From assembly GCF_000017405.1 (NCBI RefSeq), contig NC_009667.1, forward strand, positions 2,776,001 to 2,840,000: a stretch of DNA of 64,000 nucleotides. The letters run 5' to 3'. A program made the translations under genes and the position numbers. The notes under the pieces were generated by a model that ran no database searches, was not told the DNA's origin, and saw only the letters and a program-made list of their open reading frames with translations. Positions 6,888 through 15,343 of the stretch are shown here, piece by piece; positions within the stretch are counted from its first letter, which is position 1; every line of letters begins with the position of its first letter. This stretch comes from Brucella anthropi ATCC 49188. GTDB taxonomy: Bacteria; Pseudomonadota; Alphaproteobacteria; Rhizobiales; Rhizobiaceae.

Positions 6888-8390
6888 ATGACACAGCGAA
6901 TCGAACATCCTTTTTTGACCGAGATCAAAACGCCTTCGACCGTTGATCCGGAGGTTTTCACCGATGCCGGTGCGGCGGTTGCCGCCCTGCAAAAGCTCTA
7001 TGATCGCAACACGGCTTTCCTGCGCGATGCGTTCGAGAAGGTTGCCCGTGGCGAAATTCCACCGCAGCGTTACCGCGCTTATTATCCCGAGATCTGTCTA
7101 TCCACATCCAGCTTCGCTCATGTGGATTCACGGCTGGCCTATGGCCATGTCTCGACGCCAGGTGATTATTCCGCAAACATCACGCGGCCCGACTTGTTCG
7201 ATCATTATCTGAACGAGCAGATTCGCCTCCTGATGCGCAATCACGGTGTGACCGTGACCGTGAAGGAATCGTCGACGCCGATCCCGATCCATTTTGCCTT
7301 CAAGGAAGGCACCTATGTCGAGGCTTCCGTCGCCAACGCCTTCACGCATCCGCTGCGTGATCTGTTCGATGTACCCGATCTGGCGGCGACCGACGACAAG
7401 ATCGTCAATGCCGATTTCGAGCCCGCCCCCGGCGAACCGATGCCGCTTGCACCATTCACTGCCCAGCGCGTCGATTATTCACTGCATCGGCTGGCGCACT
7501 ACACGGCGACAAGCCCGGCGCATTTCCAGAACTTCGTGCTGTTCACAAACTACCAGTTTTATATGGACGAGTTCTGCGCCTATGCGCGCGAATTGATGGC
7601 AGAAGGCGGCGGCGGTTATGAACAGTTCGTTGAACCGGGCAATCTGATTACGCGCGCGGGCGAGACCGAACCAAGCAGTGGCAGCCCTCTGCCCCGACTG
7701 CCGCAGATGCCAGCTTATCACCTGCAACGGGGCGACCATTCGGGCATCACGATGGTCAATATTGGCGTGGGACCGTCCAACGCCAAGACCATAACCGACC
7801 ATATTGCGGTGCTTCGCCCCCACGCCTGGTTGATGCTTGGTCATTGCGCTGGCCTTCGCAACAGCCAACAGCTTGGCGATTACGTTTTGGCACACGCCTA
7901 TATGCGTGAGGATCATGTTCTCGATGACGATCTGCCCGTCTGGGTGCCATTGCCGGCACTTGCGGAAATTCAGGTTGCGCTGGAAGAAGCCGTCGAGGAA
8001 ATCACCGGTCTCGAGGGATATGACTTGAAACAGATTATGCGCACCGGCACGGTCGCGACCATCGATAATCGCAACTGGGAACTGCGCGACCAGCGCGGCC
8101 CGGTCCAGCGTCTTTCGCAGGCGCGTGCTGTCGCACTTGATATGGAGTCAGCGACAATTGCGGCCAATGGTTTCCGTTTCCGTGTGCCTTACGGCACCCT
8201 GCTCTGTGTTTCCGACAAACCGCTGCACGGCGAACTGAAACTGCCGGGCATGGCGACCGAATTCTACAAGCGGCAGGTGGCGCAGCATCTGCGCATCGGC
8301 ATCCGCGCGATGGAAAAAATCGCGGCCATGCCGGATGAGCGGCTGCATTCCCGCAAGCTTCGCAGCTTCTACGAGACGGCTTTCCAGTGA
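6888..8390 (+). CDS. amn: AMP nucleosidase
   Basis: Hydrolyses AMP to adenine and ribose 5-phosphate, regulating the adenylate pool in the cytoplasm. It is 500 aa, matching bacterial Amn. The N-terminal Amn-specific domain (about 10-180) includes YYPEICLSTSS and STPIPIHFAF. The C-terminal nucleoside-phosphorylase fold contains NIGVGPSNAKTITDHIA at about 290 and the DMES nucleoside-binding motif at 418-421. No clear ribosome site precedes the ATG. Instead a TATACT hexamer ends 6 bp upstream, raising the possibility of a leaderless transcript. A palindromic element follows the stop. Confidence 0.95.
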   Translation: MTQRIEHPFLTEIKTPSTVDPEVFTDAGAAVAALQKLYDRNTAFLRDAFEKVARGEIPPQRYRAYYPEICLSTSSFAHVDSRLAYGHVSTPGDYSANITRPDLFDHYLNEQIRLLMRNHGVTVTVKESSTPIPIHFAFKEGTYVEASVANAFTHPLRDLFDVPDLAATDDKIVNADFEPAPGEPMPLAPFTAQRVDYSLHRLAHYTATSPAHFQNFVLFTNYQFYMDEFCAYARELMAEGGGGYEQFVEPGNLITRAGETEPSSGSPLPRLPQMPAYHLQRGDHSGITMVNIGVGPSNAKTITDHIAVLRPHAWLMLGHCAGLRNSQQLGDYVLAHAYMREDHVLDDDLPVWVPLPALAEIQVALEEAVEEITGLEGYDLKQIMRTGTVATIDNRNWELRDQRGPVQRLSQARAVALDMESATIAANGFRFRVPYGTLLCVSDKPLHGELKLPGMATEFYKRQVAQHLRIGIRAMEKIAAMPDERLHSRKLRSFYETAFQ

Positions 8391-8409
8391 CACTAGGGGA
8401 ATAGGGTAG

Positions 8410-8468
8410 TAAGGCAGTAGGGCCATATGTTGGTTAGCAACATATGATGCTCTTAGCATACTGCCTTA
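8410..8468. repeat. Nested palindrome downstream of amn
   Basis: Outer arms TAAGGCAGTA (8410-8419) and its complement (8459-8468) enclose inner arms CATATGTTG/CAACATATG (8424-8446). The nested symmetry with no downstream T-run is more like a small mobile palindromic repeat or an mRNA-stabilising element than a simple terminator. Confidence 0.55.
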
Positions 8469-8533
8469 TTTCCCAACTTCCCAATTGCCTTCACCTCCAT
8501 CATCGCGCCGTATTCGATAGCTAGAGGCATTTC

Positions 8534-9547
8534 ATGTCGAAAAGCCGTGAAAACCTTTCATTCCTGTTGCTGCTGGCTGCTGTCGCGTTGTCGGTTCCGC
8601 TCGTGCTGGGATTTCTTGGAGCGGTGCACCCGGCTCTCGATTCCTTTTCGCATTTTCGAGCTCATCTGTCCGTCCTGCTGGCAGTGCTGACCATTCCCTT
8701 GCTTTTCACCAAGATGCGGCGTGAGGCGGCGATGCTGCTACTCTTTGCCGTCATGGCTCTAAGCACGACTGTTGGTGCTGCACGTGATTTCCTGAGCGGC
8801 TCCACCGGCGCCCATGCGCAGGAACAAGGCGGCGCACGCTACCGTCTCGTCCAGATCAATTTGCGCGAAGACAATCCCGAACCGAAACGCATTCTCCAGA
8901 TGATCGCGCGGGAGAAGCCGGACGTCATCACCTATGAGGAGGCGAGCGACCAATGGACCAAGTGGCTCACCATTCTCCAAGGCTCCTATCCCTACCATCT
9001 CAATTGTGCTGATGATCCCAACACATGGGGCGTGGGCATCCTTTCGAAGCGGCCTTTCAGCGAAGATGCACAGACGGCCTGTGTCGGCGATGGTTTGCTC
9101 GCAATTGCGCCGATCAATTTCGGCGGAACGACCGTGCATGTCGCAGCACTGCACTTTTCATGGCCATGGCCGCGCTGGCAGCCCTATCAACTCCGCTACA
9201 TCGAACCAGAACTGCAGAAGCTGAAAGGCCCTCTGGTCGTCGCCGGTGACTTCAATGCAGCGCCGTGGAGCAATGCCGTTCGCCGCGTCGAACGTGCCTC
9301 AGGCACCCGCCATATGACCGGTATTGGCGGCACGTGGATGACGCACCTACTGCCTGTTAAGCTCGCTCCTTATATCGGCCTGCCGATTGATCAGATACTC
9401 GTAAGCCCTGAAATCGGAGGGGCGGAGGTTTCGGCTCGCGAAGATGCCGGCTCCGATCATCTGCCAGTGCGGCTCGATTTTTCCGTTCCACCACCCGTTC
9501 GGCCAGATGAAGAAGAACCGGAAACCCAGTCCGTCATGCTGCAATAA
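8534..9547 (+). CDS. Membrane-anchored endonuclease/exonuclease/phosphatase-family enzyme
   Basis: 337 aa. Three N-terminal hydrophobic helices (about 8-30, 40-60, 64-83) anchor a C-terminal EEP (DNase I-like) domain (about 98-320). Catalytic motifs are visible: the Glu in VITYEEA, the GDFNAAPW motif (D239, N241) and the terminal GSDHLPV (D308, H309). Members cut phosphodiester bonds in nucleic acids or phospholipid/inositol headgroups. The membrane-anchored, probably periplasm-facing layout makes an extracytoplasmic substrate likely. Transcribed alone with a strong terminator after it. The actual substrate is not inferable. Confidence 0.85.
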   Translation: MSKSRENLSFLLLLAAVALSVPLVLGFLGAVHPALDSFSHFRAHLSVLLAVLTIPLLFTKMRREAAMLLLFAVMALSTTVGAARDFLSGSTGAHAQEQGGARYRLVQINLREDNPEPKRILQMIAREKPDVITYEEASDQWTKWLTILQGSYPYHLNCADDPNTWGVGILSKRPFSEDAQTACVGDGLLAIAPINFGGTTVHVAALHFSWPWPRWQPYQLRYIEPELQKLKGPLVVAGDFNAAPWSNAVRRVERASGTRHMTGIGGTWMTHLLPVKLAPYIGLPIDQILVSPEIGGAEVSAREDAGSDHLPVRLDFSVPPPVRPDEEEPETQSVMLQ

Positions 9548-9574
9548 AAAAGGCGGTCCCAGACCGCCTTTTTC
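9546..9574. terminator. Bidirectional rho-independent terminator
   Basis: AAAAAGGCGGTC, a CCA loop and the complementary arm ending in a T-run lie between the convergent EEP-family and ETF-QO genes. Confidence 0.85.
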
Positions 9575-9593
9575 TCGTGTCATCACGTAAACA

Positions 9594-11300
9594 TTACATG
9601 TTCACGTAAACAGGTCCCTCACCACCTTGTGGCGGCACCCAGTTGATATTCTGGTTCGGGTCCTTGATGTCGCAAGTCTTGCAGTGCACGCAGTTCTGAG
9701 CGTTGATGACAAACCGCACATCCTTTGCCTGCGGATCAGCTGCGGAGTTGCCGTCGGTATCCACCCATTCATAAACACCCGCAGGGCAGTAACGCGTCGA
9801 CGGACCAGCGAAGACGTCGTGTTCGGAAGTCTGCTGCAATTTCATGTCGCGAACCTGAAGATGCACAGGCTCGTTCTCGTCATGGTTCGTGTTCGACAGG
9901 AACACCGACGACAGACGATCAAAGGTCAGAACGCCATCCGGCTTCGGATAATCGATCTTCGCGTGTTTTGCAGCCGGCTCAAGCGACTGCGCGTCGGTCT
10001 TGCCATGCTTCAGCGTTCCAAAGATGGAGAAACCGAAAAGCTGGTTGGTCCACATATCGAGACCACCGAGCGCCACGCCGGCAATCGTGCCGAACTTCGA
10101 CCACAGCGGCTTGACGTTGCGCACCCGCTTCAAATCCGTGCCGATCAGGCTTGAACGCCAATTGTTCTCGATCTCGACCGGCTCGTCATTGGCGCGGCCT
10201 GCGGTAATTGCCTCGGCGATCTTGTCGGCAGCGAGAATGCCGGAAAGAACCGCATTGTGGCTGCCCTTGATGCGCGGCACGTTGACCAGACCAGCCGAGC
10301 AGCCGATGAGCGCTCCACCCGGGAACGACAGCTTTGGCACCGACTGGAAGCCACCTTCGGTAATCGCACGTGCGCCATAGGAAAGACGCTTGCTACCCTC
10401 AAAGACATCCTTGATGGCCGGATGCGTCTTGAAACGCTGGAACTCTTCAAACGGCGACAGATACGGGTTCTTGTAGTTGAGATGCAGCACGAAACCGACC
10501 GCAACCATATTGTCTTCCAGATGATAAAGGAACGAGCCGCCGCCCGTCTTCATGTCGAGCGGCCAGCCGAAGGAGTGCTGGACCAGACCCGGCTTGTGCT
10601 TGGAAGGATCAACCTGCCATAGTTCCTTGAGGCCAATACCGTATTTCGCCGGTTCACGGCCTTCGTCGAGCTTGAACTTGGTGATCAGCTGCTTGGCAAG
10701 CGAGCCGCGCGCGCCTTCGCCGACCAGCGTATATTTGCCGAGCAGCGCCATGCCGCGCGTGTAGTTCGGCCCATGCGTTCCGTCGCGCTCGACGCCCATA
10801 TCGCCAGTGGCGACGCCGATGACCGCGCCCTCGTCATTGTAGAGCACCTCGGTTGCTGCAAAACCCGGATAGATTTCTACGCCAAGTTCTTCGGCTTTGG
10901 TGCCGAGCCAGCGGCAGACATTGCCCAGAGACACAATGTAATTGCCATGATTGCTCATCAGAGGCGGCATGGCGAAATTCGGCAGGCGTACTGAACCTGC
11001 GGGGCCCAGCACGAGGAAATGATCGGCAGTAACCGGCGTCTTGAAAGGGTGCCCCTCTTCCTCGCGCCAGCCCGGCAGAAGCTGGTCGATACCCACCGGA
11101 TCAACGACAGCGCCGGAAAGAATATGCGCACCGACTTCCCCGCCCTTTTCGAGGACGACGACAGACAGCTCTGGATTCGCCTGCTTCAAACGGATTGCCG
11201 CAGCAAGGCCCGCAGGGCCTGCGCCGACGATCACAACGTCGAATTCCATGCTCTCGCGTTCGGGAAGCTCCTGGTTTGCATATTCTGGGGCTTCAGACAT
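9594..11300 (-). CDS. Electron transfer flavoprotein-ubiquinone oxidoreductase (ETF-QO)
   Basis: A 568-aa membrane-associated flavo-iron-sulfur enzyme that passes electrons from reduced ETF (from acyl-CoA and amino-acid dehydrogenases) to ubiquinone. The N-terminal FAD Rossmann motif (VIVGAGPAGLAAA) is at about 25. The ubiquinone-binding domain lies in the middle (GCSAGLVNVPRIKGSHNA). A C-terminal 4Fe-4S ferredoxin-like domain (about 500-560) has CPAGVYEW and CVHCKTCDIKDP cysteines. Length is normal for the family. Single gene. A palindrome resembling LiuR operators lies upstream (11535-11548), which fits a role in branched-chain amino-acid and fatty-acid oxidation. Confidence 0.96.
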   Translation of the reverse strand: MSEAPEYANQELPERESMEFDVVIVGAGPAGLAAAIRLKQANPELSVVVLEKGGEVGAHILSGAVVDPVGIDQLLPGWREEEGHPFKTPVTADHFLVLGPAGSVRLPNFAMPPLMSNHGNYIVSLGNVCRWLGTKAEELGVEIYPGFAATEVLYNDEGAVIGVATGDMGVERDGTHGPNYTRGMALLGKYTLVGEGARGSLAKQLITKFKLDEGREPAKYGIGLKELWQVDPSKHKPGLVQHSFGWPLDMKTGGGSFLYHLEDNMVAVGFVLHLNYKNPYLSPFEEFQRFKTHPAIKDVFEGSKRLSYGARAITEGGFQSVPKLSFPGGALIGCSAGLVNVPRIKGSHNAVLSGILAADKIAEAITAGRANDEPVEIENNWRSSLIGTDLKRVRNVKPLWSKFGTIAGVALGGLDMWTNQLFGFSIFGTLKHGKTDAQSLEPAAKHAKIDYPKPDGVLTFDRLSSVFLSNTNHDENEPVHLQVRDMKLQQTSEHDVFAGPSTRYCPAGVYEWVDTDGNSAADPQAKDVRFVINAQNCVHCKTCDIKDPNQNINWVPPQGGEGPVYVNM

Positions 11301-11534
11301 TCATCCCTCCGTCCGGTGTAACATCGTCTTCTCACTAAGGTAGCCCAGACGACGCATCCAATTGTTTTTGTGCATGATCTAATCGCGAATACCCATGAAC
11401 CGACTGCCCGTCAGCACTGGCGGTACGAAAAGATCGCCGTTTCCCCGTATTCTGCCTTACCCTGTCGCAGAGTTGGAGACTGCCGCAAATGCGTCCAATT
11501 GTCCAAAACAGGCGTCCTACGTCCTCAAATTGAC

Positions 11535-11548
11535 TTACCTTAACGTAA
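11535..11548. promoter_or_regulatory. Candidate LiuR/MerR-type operator upstream of ETF-QO
   Basis: TTACC-TTAA-CGTAA, flanked by TTGAC and GTCAA half-arms, lies about 235 bp upstream of the ETF-QO start. Two sister sites with exact TTACG/CGTAA arms occur at 5059 and 54681. ETF-QO belongs to the catabolic route that LiuR-type regulators control, so function and site agree. Binding is inferred. Confidence 0.55.
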
Positions 11549-11747
11549 ACGTCAAATTCATTCCATTCAAGAAGCCGCGAAGAAGATTTGTTTGTGATGG
11601 TAGAAGAAGCATGTCCTCGTGTCATGTCAGGACCATGTTCGCACCTTGCCTGGCTATATGCGCATCAAACAGGGTATGAACTGTCACTAACAGGCCAAAC
11701 GAACCCTAAATCTAAACCGGGCTCTTGCATTCACCTGCAAAATTCGC

Positions 11748-11760
11748 CACCTCAGAGGTG
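11748..11760. promoter_or_regulatory. 13-bp palindrome overlapping the UDG ribosome-binding region
   Basis: CACCTC-A-GAGGTG is perfectly symmetric and includes the GAGGTG Shine-Dalgarno-like sequence 10 nt before the ATG. It may pair to hide the ribosome site or bind a repressor; the one-nucleotide spacer makes a DNA-level operator more likely than an RNA hairpin. Confidence 0.35.
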
Positions 11761-11769
11761 AGGTAGATA

Positions 11770-12627
11770 ATGGCTGATAATCGCGAACCGCTGGATATTG
11801 AAGGTTTGCTCCGCTTCTATGCGGAGGCAGGCATTGACATGCCGCTTTCCGAAACGCCGATAGACCGGTTTGCAGAGCCTCAACGCCCTGCCTCTTCGCA
11901 GCCAACCGCGCAGATGCCGAATTCACCTGAGCGCGCCCGGCAGCAACAACCGCGCCCAGCGCCGGCCCCCGCCCCCACCAGCAAGCCTGTTCAAGCCGCA
12001 GCCGACCTTCCCGATACGGCGCAGATTGCGCTCGCACGCGAAGCGGCGGCACAGGCTTCAACGCTGGAAGAATTGCGGGAGAAGCTTGCGGCATTCGACG
12101 GCTGCAACCTGAAATTCACGGCGAAGAACCTTTGTTTCGCCGATGGTGATCCGTCATCCGACATCATGTTCATCGGTCAAGCGCCCGGACGAGATGAGGA
12201 TATGGAAGGATTGCCGTTTGTCGGAAAATCCGGACAGCTTCTCAATCGCATGATCGAATCCATCGACCTGAAGCGAGAAAGCGTCTACATCGCCAACACG
12301 ATCCCGTGGCGTCCGCCCGGCAACCGTACGCCGACACCGCTTGAGACGGAACTTTGTCGGCCATTCATCGAACGACAGATCGAGCTTGCCTCACCAAAAG
12401 TTCTGGTTGCCCTGGGCGGTCCTGCGGGCAAGGCCCTCACCGGCGCGACGGAAGGCATCCTGCGCCTGCGCGGCAACTGGAAAATTCATCGTACGCCCAA
12501 CGGCCTCGAAATTCCCGTCATGCCGACCCTGCACCCGGCCTATCTTCTACGAACGCCGGCACAAAAGCGTTTTGCATGGCGCGATTTTCTGGCTGTGAAG
12601 CTGAAATTGGCCGAATTGATGAGTTGA
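11770..12627 (+). CDS. Uracil-DNA glycosylase, family 4-like, incomplete Fe-S ligands
   Basis: 285 aa. It removes uracil from DNA at the start of base-excision repair. A Pro/Gln-rich N-terminal extension (about 30-80) precedes the UDG domain (about 95-280) with GQAPGRDED (motif A, G136-Q137), the PPGNR loop at about 182 and HPAYLLR (H255). Family 4 enzymes normally hold a 4Fe-4S cluster with four Cys. Here C112 and C196 are at equivalent places, but the second position of the first pair is Lys and the usual Cys in the KCRPPGNR context is Trp (W180). The usual GEAPG Glu is Gln. So the cluster is probably absent. Activity remains likely because the fold motifs are intact. The start is set by GAGGTGAGG upstream. 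Confidence 0.85.
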   Translation: MADNREPLDIEGLLRFYAEAGIDMPLSETPIDRFAEPQRPASSQPTAQMPNSPERARQQQPRPAPAPAPTSKPVQAAADLPDTAQIALAREAAAQASTLEELREKLAAFDGCNLKFTAKNLCFADGDPSSDIMFIGQAPGRDEDMEGLPFVGKSGQLLNRMIESIDLKRESVYIANTIPWRPPGNRTPTPLETELCRPFIERQIELASPKVLVALGGPAGKALTGATEGILRLRGNWKIHRTPNGLEIPVMPTLHPAYLLRTPAQKRFAWRDFLAVKLKLAELMS

Positions 12628-12782
12628 AATCTTTTTAGTTCAGTGGCATCGGCAGGCGACGCAGGCGGCATTGTCACCAACATGCCGCAAACTTGTTCTA
12701 TTTCGCCGCTTGCCAAACCGCCTTTCGGCGACAAGTAGCCCTAAATTCAGTTTCCCCATGGGATTTCACTGTGGAGTTTTTC

Positions 12783-14036
12783 ATGGCTGGCCAGCTCCTG
12801 CCCATAGCCGCTTTGCTTGCAAGCACCTTTCTGATGCTGCTCGCCGGTGGCCTTGCGGGTATTCTTCTGCCCCTGCGGGGCGGCATGGAAGGCTGGTCGA
12901 CCACGACCATCGGCTGGATGGGTACGAGCTATTCCCTCGCCTTCACGATCGGCTGCATTGTGGTGCCGCATCTGGTGCGGCGCGTCGGGCATGTTCGCGT
13001 CTTCTCTTCGCTTGCGACGTTGCTTTCGATGGCGCTGCTTTTCCACGCACTGGTCGTCAATCCTGTCGCATGGATGATCTTCCGTGGCGTTGCGGGCTTT
13101 TCGCTCGCAGGCAGCTATATGATTATTGAAAGCTGGCTGAACGAGCGCGTAACCAATGAATCGCGCGGTCGCATCTTTTCGATCTATATGATCATCACTA
13201 TGCTCGGCCTGCTCTGCGGGCAGTACATCCTGCCGTTCGGCGATGCGGGAACGCAGACGCTCTTCATCATTTGTGCCATCATCTATGCAAGCGCACTCCT
13301 TCCAACCGCCCTTTCAAGCGCGCAGTCACCCAATCCGCTGACGCAGGTTTCGCTCGATTTGAAGGGACTTTATCGACGGTCACCTGCTGCGGCTGTTGGC
13401 TCGCTGATTGCAGGTATCGTTGCGGGCACCTGGAACTTCCTCGCCGCGATTTACGGTGAGATGAATGGCCTCTCCACCTTCGGCATCGCCACAATGCTTG
13501 CCTGCGCCATGATCGGTGGCGCTATCTTCCAGTACCCGCTCGGACGAGGATCGGACTTTGTCGATCGTCGCTATGTCATGGTGATCGCCGGTGTCATCGG
13601 CTTTGCTTTGTCGATGGTGATGGTGCTGTTCCATCCCACCTCGCCCTATGCGCTTTACGCGATGATGTTTCTGTTCGGTTCGGTGATTTATCCGATCTAC
13701 AGCCTCAACGTCGCTCACGCCAATGACTACGCAGATGCCAGCGAATTCGTGAAGGTCTCCGGCGGGTTGCTGATTATTTACGGCGTGGGCAGTGTCATCG
13801 GGCCTGCCCTTTCCGGCCCGTTGATGGATCTGATTGGCGCATCGGGCTTCTTCGTAACCATGGCCATCGCCTACGGCTTATACGGCCTGCATGCCTTTTG
13901 GCGCATCCGTCGCTTCGAGCGCCCGGCGATCAGCGACCAGAAGACCGAGTACAAATTCCATACGCCGGACGGCCAGTCCACGCCGGAGACCATGCAGCTC
14001 GATCCCCGTGCAGAAGGCACACCCGGTCAAAGCTGA
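12783..14036 (+). CDS. MFS transporter (YcaD-like)
   Basis: A 417-aa inner-membrane major facilitator with about twelve transmembrane helices in two halves. The loop between helices 2 and 3 has HLVRRVGHVRVF and the helix-4/5 region contains the GYS-like SLAGSYMIIESWLNERV stretch seen in YcaD-type permeases. A cytoplasmic central loop (about 180-200) and a polar C-terminal tail of about 45 residues are present. The start at 12783 is chosen because GTGGAG lies 7 nt upstream and helix 1 begins straight after; an earlier ATG at 12693 would add a polar extension. Its stop is only 2 bp from the stop of the convergent DMT gene, with no terminator. Substrate unknown. Confidence 0.85.
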   Translation: MAGQLLPIAALLASTFLMLLAGGLAGILLPLRGGMEGWSTTTIGWMGTSYSLAFTIGCIVVPHLVRRVGHVRVFSSLATLLSMALLFHALVVNPVAWMIFRGVAGFSLAGSYMIIESWLNERVTNESRGRIFSIYMIITMLGLLCGQYILPFGDAGTQTLFIICAIIYASALLPTALSSAQSPNPLTQVSLDLKGLYRRSPAAAVGSLIAGIVAGTWNFLAAIYGEMNGLSTFGIATMLACAMIGGAIFQYPLGRGSDFVDRRYVMVIAGVIGFALSMVMVLFHPTSPYALYAMMFLFGSVIYPIYSLNVAHANDYADASEFVKVSGGLLIIYGVGSVIGPALSGPLMDLIGASGFFVTMAIAYGLYGLHAFWRIRRFERPAISDQKTEYKFHTPDGQSTPETMQLDPRAEGTPGQS

Positions 14037-14038
14037 AT

Positions 14039-14998
14039 TCATTGCGTCTGCGGTGCGTTGACTTTGTGGGGCGCAATCGAAAGCTTGTGCTCGCGGTAAA
14101 TGATGAAACCGCCTGCCGCCATGACGATGGCACTACCGGCCAGCATTTCGAAGGTCGGAATATCGCCGAACAGCAGAAAGCCGATGGCTAGTCCCAGCAG
14201 CATCGACGTGTATTCGAAGGGCGCGATCGTCGACATCGGCGCATGGCGATAGCACTCGGTCAGAAGAATCTGGCCGACGCCCCCGGCAAAACCAGCACCG
14301 ACCAGCATGGCAAGCTGCGACCAGTTCGGCACGATCCAGCCAAAAGGAAAGCTCACCAAGGAAATGACGCTCGCGGATATGGAAAAGTAGATCACGATGG
14401 TCGAGGTGCGTTCCGTCTGCACGAGGCGACGTACAAGCATCATCGCCACCGCAGACAAGATAGCCGCACCAAGAGCGGCGAACGCACCCATGGCCTCGTC
14501 ATGCCCCATACTACCGCCGGAAAAAACCGTCAGCCGCGGCCAGATGATAACCATCACGCCACCAAGCCCGATGAGAACCGCGCTCCAGCGATAAAACCGC
14601 ACGACTTCATGCAGGATGACCGCGCCAAGAATGACGGTAATCAGTGGTGAAGCGTAGTTGATCGCGATTGCTTCGGGCAGCGGCAGCTTGGTGAGAGCGA
14701 AAAAGCTCATCGACATGGAACAGACACCCACCAGTCCGCGCCAGAAATGGCTGAAACCGTTCTGGGTGCGGAACACGCCAGAAAGCTGCCCGCGCCACCC
14801 CAGATAGAGCAATATAGCGAAGATTGCGAAGAACGACCGGAAGAAGATCAACTGTCCGACAGGCACGCCTTCAGCCGCCTTCAACAAGGTGGACATGGCG
14901 ACAAAAACGGCAACAGAAGCGATTTTGAGACCGATGCCGAGCATCGGGTTGGTTTCAAGATGGGCAGCCTCGACAGGCGCGCTCGCATGAGCGTTCAC
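14039..14998 (-). CDS. DMT superfamily permease (EamA domains)
   Basis: A 319-aa inner-membrane protein with ten predicted helices forming two EamA repeats (about 20-155 and 170-300). The conserved Pro-Glu and ASPL segment (LPLPEAIAINYASPLIT) is in the first repeat and ECYRHAPMSTIAPFEY in the second. It is likely a metabolite exporter or uptake carrier; substrate unknown. The GTG start at 14998 has AAGGA 8 nt upstream; an ATG at 15094 would add an Arg/Cys-rich stretch with no matching features. It converges on the MFS gene with a 2-bp gap. Confidence 0.8.
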   Translation of the reverse strand: MNAHASAPVEAAHLETNPMLGIGLKIASVAVFVAMSTLLKAAEGVPVGQLIFFRSFFAIFAILLYLGWRGQLSGVFRTQNGFSHFWRGLVGVCSMSMSFFALTKLPLPEAIAINYASPLITVILGAVILHEVVRFYRWSAVLIGLGGVMVIIWPRLTVFSGGSMGHDEAMGAFAALGAAILSAVAMMLVRRLVQTERTSTIVIYFSISASVISLVSFPFGWIVPNWSQLAMLVGAGFAGGVGQILLTECYRHAPMSTIAPFEYTSMLLGLAIGFLLFGDIPTFEMLAGSAIVMAAGGFIIYREHKLSIAPHKVNAPQTQ

Positions 14999-15343
14999 AA
15001 CGCAATTCCTTAAAAACACAAAGCGCAGGTTCGCCCAAAATATTCGAGCGCCTGTTTTCTTATTCCTGTTTGTGAGACAGCACCAGTAGCACAAAGGTCC
15101 CGCTGAAAATTATTTGGCAAAGCGCCTGTCGTTTGTTTGTCGCATTATCCGACGCATCGAAGCGGGAATAGAAATCAATCCAGTGAACTGATTTCCCCGC
15201 GCAGACGCTTCGCAGTTTTGCTGGAAATGCTCCGGTCATAAAAGGCCAGTTGGTTGTTCTGGAATTGAGTTTCCCTTGGCGACAATTTTAGGTACGAATC
15301 CAACATCGTGAGTTCAATGAGAGTTCAGGGAGAGAGTTTCGCT
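14999..15343. other. Intergenic region containing a palindromic repeat
   Basis: About 345 bp between the divergent DMT and pepN genes. It holds the interrupted repeat at 15129-15232; the rest should contain the two promoters. No gene seen. Confidence 0.5.
15129..15232. repeat. Interspersed palindromic repeat with a nested insertion
   Basis: The ends match the repeat at 20724-20787 (TCGCATTATCC near the left end; CTGGAAATGCTC at the right end). Between them lies about 45 extra bp that is itself an imperfect palindrome (GGGAATAGAAATCA with TGATTTCCCC). It looks like one small palindromic element inserted in another. Confidence 0.6.

Larger units (their letters stand above)
11301..11769. other. 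Intergenic region between divergent ETF-QO and UDG genes
   Basis: About 470 bp with no supportable gene. It contains the LiuR-like operator at 11535-11548, within a larger TTGAC...GTCAA framework (11530-11555), and a 13-bp palindrome overlapping the UDG ribosome-binding region (11748-11760). Confidence 0.5.
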
